Shown here: in pieces, positions 1 through 4,378 of the stretch | Layout of the letters: every line of letters starts with the position of its first letter | Numbering within the stretch: the first letter of the stretch is position 1 | Source of the DNA: Opitutus sp. GAS368 | GTDB taxonomy: Bacteria > Verrucomicrobiota > Verrucomicrobiia > Opitutales > Opitutaceae | Direction: 5' to 3' | Assembly (NCBI GenBank): GCA_945862035.1 | Contig: CAMAXB010000206.1 | Span: 1 to 5,771 of the forward strand | Length of the DNA: 5,771 nucleotides | The notes under the pieces: generated by a model | The model's input: only the letters and a program-made list of their open reading frames with translations | Databases searched by the model: none | Told to the model about the DNA's origin: nothing | Translations under genes and position numbers: made by a program

Positions 1-142
1 GCAGGACATCGAGATTCTCAAAAGGGATCGCGGCGACGTGGAGCCGATGCAGGGCCTGCAAGGTCGCCACGTCCGGCGCCGGGGTTTCGGCGAAACCGAG
101 GCGCGCGAAATACGCGCCGAGATCCGGTGCAGGTTCTGCCAT
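1..142 (-). CDS. Arylamine N-acetyltransferase, N-terminal part (runs off the left edge)
   Basis: The first 47 codons of a minus-strand gene are present. The translation contains Y-F-A-R-L-G-F near residue 11, a T-L-Q-A-L-H-R-L-H segment near residue 27 and A-I-P-F-E-N-L-D-V-L at residues 38-47. This order is the recognisable N-terminus of the NAT family, which transfers an acetyl group from acetyl-CoA to arylamines and hydrazines by a Cys-His-Asp triad in the cytoplasm. The triad lies further downstream and is outside the window, so activity cannot be judged. The ATG at 142 is chosen because family members begin about ten residues before the Y-F-x-R-I/L-G motif; the two ATGs just upstream (150 and 153) are out of frame. 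No Shine-Dalgarno sequence precedes it. The preceding minus-strand reading frame stops 66 bp upstream, so the two could have been co-transcribed before the upstream gene was disrupted. Confidence 0.85.
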   Translation of the reverse strand, partial: MAEPAPDLGAYFARLGFAETPAPDVATLQALHRLHVAAIPFENLDVL

Positions 143-189
143 GCGGGCATCATTCGCTGCCCGGCGCGTGAGGCAAGGATGCGGAACTG

Positions 190-208
190 GCGGTGATCGA
201 CTCACCGC
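190..208 (-). terminator. Hairpin directly after the membrane-protein stop codon
   Basis: A perfect 7-bp inverted repeat, GCGGTGA / TCACCGC with a 5-nt loop, starts one base after the minus-strand stop codon at 209-211. The position suits a terminator, but there is no T-rich tract after it, so an intrinsic terminator is only a moderate call. It could also be a processing or mRNA-stabilising hairpin between this gene and the acetyltransferase gene. Confidence 0.35.
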
Positions 209-340
209 TCAACCCTTCTGCAACTGGTGCGGCCCGACGTCGGCGTCGCTCGGATTCAGCGGGATTCGCATGCCGTAGAAGCTCCGGTACACGAAGAACA
301 TGGCGACGATAGAAATGACGCCTCCGAGAATGGGCAGAAT
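209..340 (-). pseudogene. C-terminal tail of a truncated membrane protein
   Basis: A minus-strand frame of 43 codons ends at TGA (209-211). It begins with a hydrophobic stretch (I-L-P-I-L-G-G-V-I-S-I-V-A-M-F-F-V) that reads like a last transmembrane helix. A basic, polar tail follows (Y-R-S-F-Y-G-M-R, then N-P-S-D-A-D and a lysine-glycine end), as in many cytoplasmic C-termini of transporters. The frame begins at the base next to the 3' end of the tRNA-Leu fragment. There it has no credible start codon or ribosome site, so I read it as a gene whose 5' part was lost at that junction. A sugar-porter type transporter (major facilitator or GPH family) is possible but not demonstrable from 43 residues. 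An alternative is a tiny 30-residue membrane peptide starting at an internal ATG. Confidence 0.5.
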
Positions 341-397
341 TGCCCGGGGCGGGACTCGAATCCGCACGCCTTTTCAGGCAAGGGATTTTAAGTCCCT
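341..397 (-). tRNA. tRNA-Leu(UAA), 3' half only (5' half missing)
   Basis: Read on the minus strand, the segment gives a 5-bp anticodon stem AGGGA/TCCCT around the loop CTTAAAA (anticodon TAA). A long class II variable arm follows (GCCT-GAAA-AGGC), then a T arm with loop TTCGAGT, then the 3' acceptor strand CCCGGGC and discriminator A at 341. The long variable arm and the anticodon identify leucine. The CCA end is not encoded. The 5' acceptor strand (expected GCCCGGG) and the whole D arm are absent: the bases at 398-425 do not pair with the acceptor, and the missing half is not found beyond either IS element. The last T-stem pair is an A-C mismatch where G-C is normally invariant. The fragment is therefore a pseudo-tRNA or an integration-site remnant, not a functional gene. 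Confidence 0.8.
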
Positions 398-411
398 CTA
401 CTGTATTGTTT

Positions 412-456
412 TGACCTGACCCCGAAAATTTGAGCCGCCTTGGGTGTTAGTCTGGG
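412..456 (+). repeat. Left terminal inverted repeat of the deleted IS3-family element
   Basis: This end shares TTTGAGCC-x-CC and GTGTTAGTC with the inverted right end of the other IS copy (3469-3516), with about 23 of 28 positions identical over the inner block. It starts with TG, as is usual for IS3-family ends. It should act as transposase binding site and carry the element's own promoter. Confidence 0.7.
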
Positions 457-475
457 CCAAAAAAAAGGACCAGAC
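450..475 (+). promoter_or_regulatory. orfA ribosome site inside an A-rich hairpin loop
   Basis: GTCTGG (450-455) and CCAGAC (470-475) form a perfect 6-bp inverted repeat around a 14-base loop. The loop contains eight consecutive A residues (459-466) and the Shine-Dalgarno sequence AAGGA (465-469), which lies 7 bases before the orfA ATG. This is the only strong ribosome site in the window. The hairpin may limit orfA translation from read-through transcripts, but that is inference. Confidence 0.5.
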
Positions 476-476
476 C

Positions 477-617
477 ATGAAAGGCAAAATACACACGACG
501 GAACAGAAGATCCGCATTTTGCGGGAAGCAGATGGCGGCAAGAGCATCGTGGAAGTGAGCAAAGAGCATATCTCTCTCCGCAACGCTTCGTCTTGGAGCA
601 ATCCTCATCAATCCTAG
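477..617 (+). pseudogene. IS3-family transposase OrfA, N-terminal remnant
   Basis: The ATG follows an AAGGA ribosome site. The first 31 residues (M-K-G-K-I-H-T-T-E-Q-K-I-R-I-L-R-E-A-D-G-G-K-S-I-V-E-V to K-E-H) match the start of IS3-family OrfA proteins, whose helix-turn-helix binds the terminal repeats. The second helix, normally continuing with an N-I-S-x-x-T-x-x-R-W-type segment, is missing. The frame instead enters orfB sequence out of frame and stops after 46 codons at 615-617. It has no orfB partner in frame and lacks the leucine-zipper part, so it cannot support transposition, though a short DNA-binding peptide might still be made. Confidence 0.75.
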
Positions 618-709
618 GCTCCGGGCCGGACCGCCAAGCCGGTCCGCCCCTCCGCCTAGGATTGCGAACCACCACCGAAGTCATCACATCAACCCGAGCC
701 AAAGACTAA
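569..709 (+). pseudogene. IS3-family transposase OrfB, C-terminal 46 codons
   Basis: In the frame ending at TAA (707-709) the translation begins Y-L-S-P-Q-R-F, which aligns with Y-R-S-P-V-N-Y after the R-P-H-S-R-L-G motif of the other OrfB copy in this window. It ends L-R-T-T-T-E-V-I-T-S-T-R-A-K-D, resembling the other copy's tail (S-T-T-T-D-R-S-T-H-N-N-I-P-D). The catalytic residues are all deleted. The last bases, GACTAACACTC (704-714), are identical to the same place in the right element (3477-3487). This supports homology and shows that the stop codon lies within the terminal repeat. Confidence 0.65.
609..664. repeat. Long symmetric hairpin in the orfB 3' region of the left IS
   Basis: Arms CAATCCTAGGC (609-619) and GCCTAGGATTG (654-664) are perfectly complementary over 11 bp. 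Going inward there is a symmetric 3x3 internal loop TCC/TCC, then GGG/CCC, a C-C mismatch, a perfect 7-bp stem CGGACCG/CGGTCCG, and a small apical loop. About 21 base pairs in 56 bases with fully symmetric spacing is well beyond chance. It lies within the coding tail of orfB. It may be an RNA structure, a cruciform or a palindromic repeat captured by the IS. A structure of the same design sits at 3390-3436. Confidence 0.75.
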
Positions 710-744
710 CACTCCACCTGGCCCAGTTTTTGGGGCCCGCTCCA
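702..744 (+). repeat. Right terminal inverted repeat of the deleted IS3-family element
   Basis: Read inverted, this end gives TGGAGCGGGCCCC followed by five A residues and, further in, GTGTTAGTCT. It therefore pairs with the left end at 412-456, but with many substitutions. It also shares GACTAACACTC with the right end of the second IS copy. The outermost dozen bases diverge strongly from both other ends, so the left element may be a hybrid of two related insertion sequences. Confidence 0.6.
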
Positions 745-794
745 GCGCTCGATCTGCGGAGCAAATCCTCCCTTCGGCCACACCTCGATTACGA

Positions 795-2834
795 ATGAAG
801 ACCCTGCGCGTTGCCCTTTCGTTTCTGCTTCTATCCTCCGGCGTCGTTTTCGCCCAGTGGCAGCAAAGCTCCGGCACCGAAGGCCGGAATTTTCAATCCC
901 TACTCGCGACCGGGAACGACACGTTTGCCGGCGGCGCCACCGGGGCCTATTATTCGTCAGACAGCGCCGGCAGTTTCCGGCCCGCGAATCAGGGGAACGA
1001 CAGTGCGGGGCCGACGCGCAGTCTCACGACCTCGGCCAGGCACGTCTTTTCCTGCACGAGTCAGGGTGTCTTCCGGACCGCGGATCACGGCGCCACGTGG
1101 GTGTCGAAAAGCAGCGGCCTCGGCAACCTGCTCGGTAGCGGCATCAGTTTTATCGCCCCGGATATTTTTGTCGCGACGCCCACTGGCGTTTTTCGCTCAA
1201 GCGACGAAGGTGACACTTGGCAGTCCGCCGGACTGCAGGGCAGGGATGTACGCTGCATCGCCGGCCGGTCCGGTCTGATCCTCGCTGGAACCAATGGGAA
1301 TGGTATGTTTAAGAGCACGGATGGCGGGTCTACTTGGTTTCCGGTAACAGCCGGACTGGTGACCGCCAATTTTCGAGCCATGGAGATGAAGGGTTCGACG
1401 TTTTTTGCCGCCGGCGGGATAGGAACGGGGATCTACCGCTCGATCGATGGCGGCACGAGCTGGGTATTGCTGACCGGCGGTCTCGAGGGCGCTGGCACCT
1501 TTCGCGGCTTCGCGGCCAATGCTCAGCTGATTGTCGCGGCAGGCTTCGGCTCTGGGGTCTTTTACTCCACGGATAACGGCGATCATTGGATCAAGCTCAA
1601 CGACGGCTTGGGCGATTTGACTCTCTTCGATGTGGAGCTCACGCCCACTCACCTAGTGGCGGCGACGAACACGCATGGTGTTTTCCGGTACGAGCTGTCC
1701 AATTTGAATCTGGGCACCGCCCTCACGATCCTGACTGCCCCGGCCAACCAGACGCTGGCCTCGGGAGCCACTCTCATGCTGACCGCCGTCGCCTGGGTGC
1801 CCGGCGGACAGCCGGCACCGAGCTATCAATGGCAGTTCAACGGCGCGAATGTCACCGGTGCGACCAGCGGCACGTTGACACTTTCCAATTTCCAGCCGGT
1901 CAATGCGGGCCTATATTCCGTGATCGCGAGCAGTGGCACCGCCGTCACGAGCGACCCCGCCATCGTTGGCGTGGCCTCCACCAGCAAGGTGATCGGAGCC
2001 GGCATAGTCGTCGGCACGAACATCGTGCATCCCAACGGAAACACCTTCGACCAAGTGCTGCTCACAGGCGCGGCGACCACCGTCACGGCCGAACCGCAAA
2101 AAATCACCCGCACTTCCTTCATCGACCTGTCCGACGATATCGTGCAAGTGGAGTTCAGCGGCGCCGGCACACTCTCGTTGGTGCTCGACAATGCCTCCGG
2201 TCCGGCGGCTCCGGTGAACTACAATCAGCCGACCGTCGCGTATATGAAAGGTCATGCCACGATCGTGATCGCCGGCGCCGACGACTCGACGAATGTTTCG
2301 GTCTTCACCGTCGGTCGCGCGACCGCCGTCGATCTGACCGGGGCTTTCAACATTCTTCTGCCGATCAGTTCCACGAACATTCCTGCCAACAACGGGAGCC
2401 CGCTATTCCAAGGCCACAGCGCGACCGCCTATGATGGCGTGGCCGGGATCGCCCTCATCGCGATCTCCAGCACGAATGGCCGGATCGGCGGAGTCCGCAC
2501 AGCCAATGCCAGCTATTTCGCGACCCGAGGCGTGACCGGCATTTACGCGCCAGGGGTGACGTTCACCGGCCCCGTGTATGTGGGCGAACTCAGCGCGTTC
2601 GATGCGGCCACGCCCATGCTGTCGCTCGGTTCCGCCGCCATCACCCAAATCAACGGAGGCGATCTCTTCCAACAGAACGGCCAGCCCGTGCTCGTGAGCG
2701 GCATCACGCAATTGAATTTTGTCGCCGGAATTACCTCCGGCGGCGTGCTTCTCCCTGCCCAAACCAATCAGACGCGCTTGATGCAAAATGGTACCGATGT
2801 TACCGCGCTGCTCGTCGGCAACTCCAGTCCGTGA
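795..2834 (+). CDS. Secreted seven-repeat Asp-box (BNR-like) protein with Ig-like domain
   Basis: The product has 679 residues. Residues 1-20 form a signal peptide (M-K-T-L-R, a hydrophobic core, then V-F-A before Q-W), so it is exported. Seven units spaced 39-42 residues apart start near residues 50, 91, 131, 170, 212, 254 and 295. Units two to six carry the Asp-box pattern G-V-F-x-S-x-D-x-G-x-x-W and the outer two are degenerate, consistent with a seven-bladed beta-propeller of the sialidase/BNR or photosystem-stability-factor type. Residues 310-393 look like an Ig-like domain (Y-Q-W-Q-F-N-G, then N-A-G-L-Y-S-V). Residues 400-679 form a beta-rich region that I recall from verrucomicrobial surface proteins, with no catalytic motif visible. 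Substrate and role are unknown; carbohydrate or protein binding at the cell surface is plausible. No Shine-Dalgarno sequence precedes the ATG. IS remnants flank the gene on both sides, the right one starting at the stop codon, so its native promoter and terminator may be lost. Confidence 0.85.
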   Translation: MKTLRVALSFLLLSSGVVFAQWQQSSGTEGRNFQSLLATGNDTFAGGATGAYYSSDSAGSFRPANQGNDSAGPTRSLTTSARHVFSCTSQGVFRTADHGATWVSKSSGLGNLLGSGISFIAPDIFVATPTGVFRSSDEGDTWQSAGLQGRDVRCIAGRSGLILAGTNGNGMFKSTDGGSTWFPVTAGLVTANFRAMEMKGSTFFAAGGIGTGIYRSIDGGTSWVLLTGGLEGAGTFRGFAANAQLIVAAGFGSGVFYSTDNGDHWIKLNDGLGDLTLFDVELTPTHLVAATNTHGVFRYELSNLNLGTALTILTAPANQTLASGATLMLTAVAWVPGGQPAPSYQWQFNGANVTGATSGTLTLSNFQPVNAGLYSVIASSGTAVTSDPAIVGVASTSKVIGAGIVVGTNIVHPNGNTFDQVLLTGAATTVTAEPQKITRTSFIDLSDDIVQVEFSGAGTLSLVLDNASGPAAPVNYNQPTVAYMKGHATIVIAGADDSTNVSVFTVGRATAVDLTGAFNILLPISSTNIPANNGSPLFQGHSATAYDGVAGIALIAISSTNGRIGGVRTANASYFATRGVTGIYAPGVTFTGPVYVGELSAFDAATPMLSLGSAAITQINGGDLFQQNGQPVLVSGITQLNFVAGITSGGVLLPAQTNQTRLMQNGTDVTALLVGNSSP

Positions 2835-3482
2835 GTGTTTGGTGAGAAGGGACCACCGCCCCGGCGTTACCTCCCACGCCGAGGTGCATCCACCGGGCTG
2901 CCGACGCAAGCGAACCATCGTGGCCATGTGTGGACCTGGGACTTCATCGCCGATGCCACGGTGCATGGCGGTGCCTTGCGCATGCTCACCGTGCTCGATG
3001 AGCACACCAAGGAGGTGCATGTGCTGCGGCCGGAACGCCAGATCGGTTCGATCGACGTGATCCGGCTGGTGCAGGCGGCCATCGGGCAGCACGGCGCCCC
3101 GGAGTTCATCCGCTCCGACAACGGATCGGAGTTTATCGCCCATCAACTTCAGGCTTGGCTGGCGGCGGAGAAGATCAAGACGACCTACATTGAACCAGCC
3201 AGTCCCTGGCAGAACGGCTTCGTGGAGTCCTTCCACGGCCGCTTCCGCGACGAGTGCCTCAACCGCGAACAACTTTGGACGCTCACCGAAGCACGGGTGG
3301 TCATTGAGGGCTTCCGCATCGACTACAATACGCGGCGGCCGCACAGTCGGCTTGGCTACCGCAGCCCCGTGAACTACGCCCAACTTCCTGCTGCCCCGAC
3401 TCCGGTCGGCCTCCGGCCTCCCTCCGTCGGGATAGCTTCTACGACAACCGATAGATCAACCCATAACAACATCCCGGACTAA
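2835..3482 (+). pseudogene. IS3-family transposase OrfB, C-terminal DDE catalytic half
   Basis: The 215-codon frame contains a complete retroviral-integrase-type catalytic core. Numbered from the GTG at 2835, D36 lies in W-T-W-D-F-I-A-D, D95 in S-D-N-G-S-E-F and E131 in F-V-E-S-F-H-G-R. The D-to-E gap of 35 residues is the classic IS3 DD(35)E spacing. The motif R-P-H-S-R-L-G-Y follows. An intact OrfB has roughly 270-300 residues with an N-terminal HTH_21 region, which is missing here, as is orfA needed for the OrfAB frameshift product. The GTG at 2835 follows the upstream TGA directly and in the same frame, and is not a natural start. The fragment is not expected to transpose by itself, although all three acidic residues survive. 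Confidence 0.85.
3390..3436. repeat. Long symmetric hairpin in the orfB 3' region of the right IS
   Basis: Pairs are GCTG/TAGC (with one G-T), a C-A mismatch, then CCCGAC/GTCGGG. These are followed by a symmetric 3x3 loop TCC/TCC, GG/CC, a 2x2 mismatch, and GGCC/GGCC around a three-base apical loop. The total is about 16 pairs in 47 bases with symmetric spacing. Its place before the orfB stop corresponds to the hairpin at 609-664 in the other copy. The stem sequences differ but the TCC/TCC loop is kept. Confidence 0.65.
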
Positions 3483-3516
3483 CACTCGGGGTGGCTCAAA
3501 AAGTTGAGGCCGGTCA
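3469..3516 (+). repeat. Right terminal inverted repeat of the right IS3-family fragment
   Basis: Read inverted, it begins TGACCGGCC and continues with TTTTTGAGCCACC and GTGTTAGTCCGGG, matching the left end of the other element (412-456) with one base of length difference. The orfB stop codon TAA (3480-3482) lies inside it, as in the left copy. Confidence 0.7.
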
Positions 3517-3679
3517 CATGCGCCCGGCGCGGTGGGTGACGCGCGAGGCCCGCGGGTAGGGTTCAGACCGGGACGTGATTCGCCGGAAGCAACCCGAGGA
3601 TTTTATGGGACCGAGCCGGACGGGGGTTGAGCCTGAAGCCAGGAAACCCGGAGGAAAGATCCGGTTCATCGTCGTAATA
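3517..3679. other. Noncoding stretch between the IS right end and the hairpin
   Basis: I see no credible gene here. Short open frames of about 65 codons exist on both strands but overlap each other, lack ribosome sites and carry no recognisable motif. A small imperfect hairpin, AACCCGGA/TCCGGTT with one bulged C, lies at about 3647-3667. The stretch may be an intergenic repeat, which cannot be tested from one copy. Confidence 0.5.
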
Positions 3680-3722
3680 AGCGCCCGCGAGTTGACCGCC
3701 ATTTCATCCACTCGCGGGCGCT
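3680..3722 (-). terminator. Perfect 13-bp inverted repeat, probable terminator of the stress-protein gene
   Basis: AGCGCCCGCGAGT (3680-3692) and ACTCGCGGGCGCT (3710-3722) are exactly complementary around a 17-base loop. On the minus strand the hairpin begins about 40 bases after the stop codon of the universal stress protein and is followed by TTATTA, a weak U tract. This fits an intrinsic or bidirectional terminator. The GC-rich stem would also stop transcription leaving the IS on the plus strand. Confidence 0.6.
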
Positions 3723-3760
3723 CGTTGCTCCTCCAGGGTGGCCTCAGGTTCTTTGGTCAG

Positions 3761-4282
3761 CTACCCTAGTGACCGACGACCGCGGGCCTTCTTGGGCTTG
3801 GCGCTCTTCAGATCCTTCGCGGGCAAGATGATCACCGGGCACTTCGCGCGCATCAGGACGCCGTGCGTCGTGCTGCCGACGAGCAGATCATAGAAGGCCG
3901 TGTGACCGTGGGAGCCCATGACAATGTAGTCGGCGCCGTGTTTTTCGGCCTGATCGACGATCAGGGAAATCGGTGAACCGACCACGTAGTCGCTTGCGAC
4001 CTCGATCGACGAGGCGCGCAGCTTGTCCTCGAGCTTCGCCAAGCGACGGGAGGCGCTCTTTTCGCCCGCGGCGTTGATCTCGGCGATGTTCTCCATCAAC
4101 GGGGCATATTCGCCGAGCACGACCGGAGGCTGGACGACCGACAACAAAACCACGCGCCCCCCGAGAGCCCGGGCGAGTGATGCGGCCTCCGCTACGACGG
4201 CGTCGCTGATTTCCGAAAAGTCGACCGGGGCAAGAATCGTTTCCCCAAGCGATTCGTCTTTACTGCCCTTGATCCCGATCAA
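3761..4282 (-). CDS. Universal stress protein (UspA family), ATP-binding type
   Basis: The 173-residue product is a single Usp domain, slightly longer than the usual 140-160. The first strand T-I-L-A-P-V-D-F-S (residues 15-23) holds the conserved Asp that contacts adenine. The ATP-binding signature G-x2-G-x9-G-(S/T) is complete: G123, G126, G136 and S137 in V-M-G-S-H-G-H to V-G-S-T. The last strand C-P-V-I-I-L-P closes the fold. A basic tail (K-S-A-K-P-K-K-A-R-G-R-R) follows and is an unusual extension, possibly for nucleic-acid or membrane contact. Usp proteins are soluble cytoplasmic dimers made under starvation or stress; the ligand role is not predictable here. The start is TTG at 4282: there is no upstream ATG in frame, and AGAGG lies 5 bases before it. 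The gene is divergent from the AraC regulator with a gap of 96 bp and is probably monocistronic. Confidence 0.88.
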   Translation of the reverse strand: MIGIKGSKDESLGETILAPVDFSEISDAVVAEAASLARALGGRVVLLSVVQPPVVLGEYAPLMENIAEINAAGEKSASRRLAKLEDKLRASSIEVASDYVVGSPISLIVDQAEKHGADYIVMGSHGHTAFYDLLVGSTTHGVLMRAKCPVIILPAKDLKSAKPKKARGRRSLG

Positions 4283-4378
4283 AATGCCTCTGCCGGTTGA
4301 TGGTGTGCCGTTTGGCGCCCCGTCCTCGCCAACCCTTCGTGCCGGCGGGATGCGGCGCGCAACCTAGTCGCTTCCAGC

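Larger units (their letters stand above)
412..744 (+). mobile_element. Internally deleted IS3-family element with both ends retained
   Basis: The left end begins TGACCTGACCCC and the right end, read inverted, begins TGGAGCGGGCCCC. The two ends match imperfectly over about 45 bases, with the best block around GTGTTAGTCT (445-453 on the left, inverse of 703-712 on the right). Inside are a ribosome site, the first 31 codons of orfA and then, out of frame, the last 46 codons of orfB including its TAA inside the right repeat. The deletion joint is at about 567-569. The element is only 333 bp, so it is comparable to a MITE and could move only with a transposase supplied in trans. No target-site duplication is visible (TTT before the left end, GCG after the right end), which suggests rearrangement after insertion. 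Confidence 0.75.
2835..3516 (+). mobile_element. IS3-family element, right-hand part only
   Basis: The fragment contains the DDE half of orfB and an intact right end, terminating ...GGCCGGTCA at 3516. The left end, all of orfA and the N-terminal part of orfB are absent; the fragment starts at or within a few bases of the preceding gene's stop codon. It has the same orientation as the remnant at 412-744. The bases after 3516 (CATG) show no duplication of sequence near either element's left boundary. The two elements are related but not identical, so they represent different copies or subtypes. Confidence 0.8.

Noticed and set aside
341..425. Group I intron in tRNA-Leu(UAA)
   Set aside because: Such introns split the anticodon loop. 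Here the loop is intact, the break is 5' of the anticodon stem, and no 5' tRNA half is found.
459..466. A8 tract as the programmed -1 frameshift site of the IS3 element
   Set aside because: It lies upstream of the orfA start codon. The orfA-orfB overlap where frameshifting occurs has been deleted.
388..702. Minus-strand open frame of 104 codons across the tRNA fragment and left IS
   Set aside because: It runs from the tRNA pseudogene through the IS remnant and hairpin. Its composition is unlike a protein and the plus-strand IS3 reading explains the sequence.
1586..2434. Plus-strand open frame of 282 codons in another phase
   Set aside because: It is Arg/His-rich out-of-frame translation of the secreted protein, without a ribosome site or motif.
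2403..3383. Long minus-strand open frame of 326 codons
   Set aside because: It lies antisense to the well-supported secreted-protein 3' end and the transposase, spans the joint between them, and its translation has no recognisable motif. It is a shadow of high-GC coding sequence.
412..3516. Functional composite transposon
   Set aside because: Neither flanking IS encodes a complete transposase, the right one lacks its left end, and no target-site duplication flanks the whole unit.
3514..3769. Small proteins of about 65 residues on either strand
   Set aside because: The two frames overlap each other on opposite strands, have no ribosome site and no motif, and include the hairpin sequence. There is no reason to prefer either.
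4283..4378. Operator or promoter in the gap between the stress-protein and AraC genes
   Set aside because: Promoters must exist here, but I see no convincing -10/-35 pair or palindrome in this GC-rich stretch.
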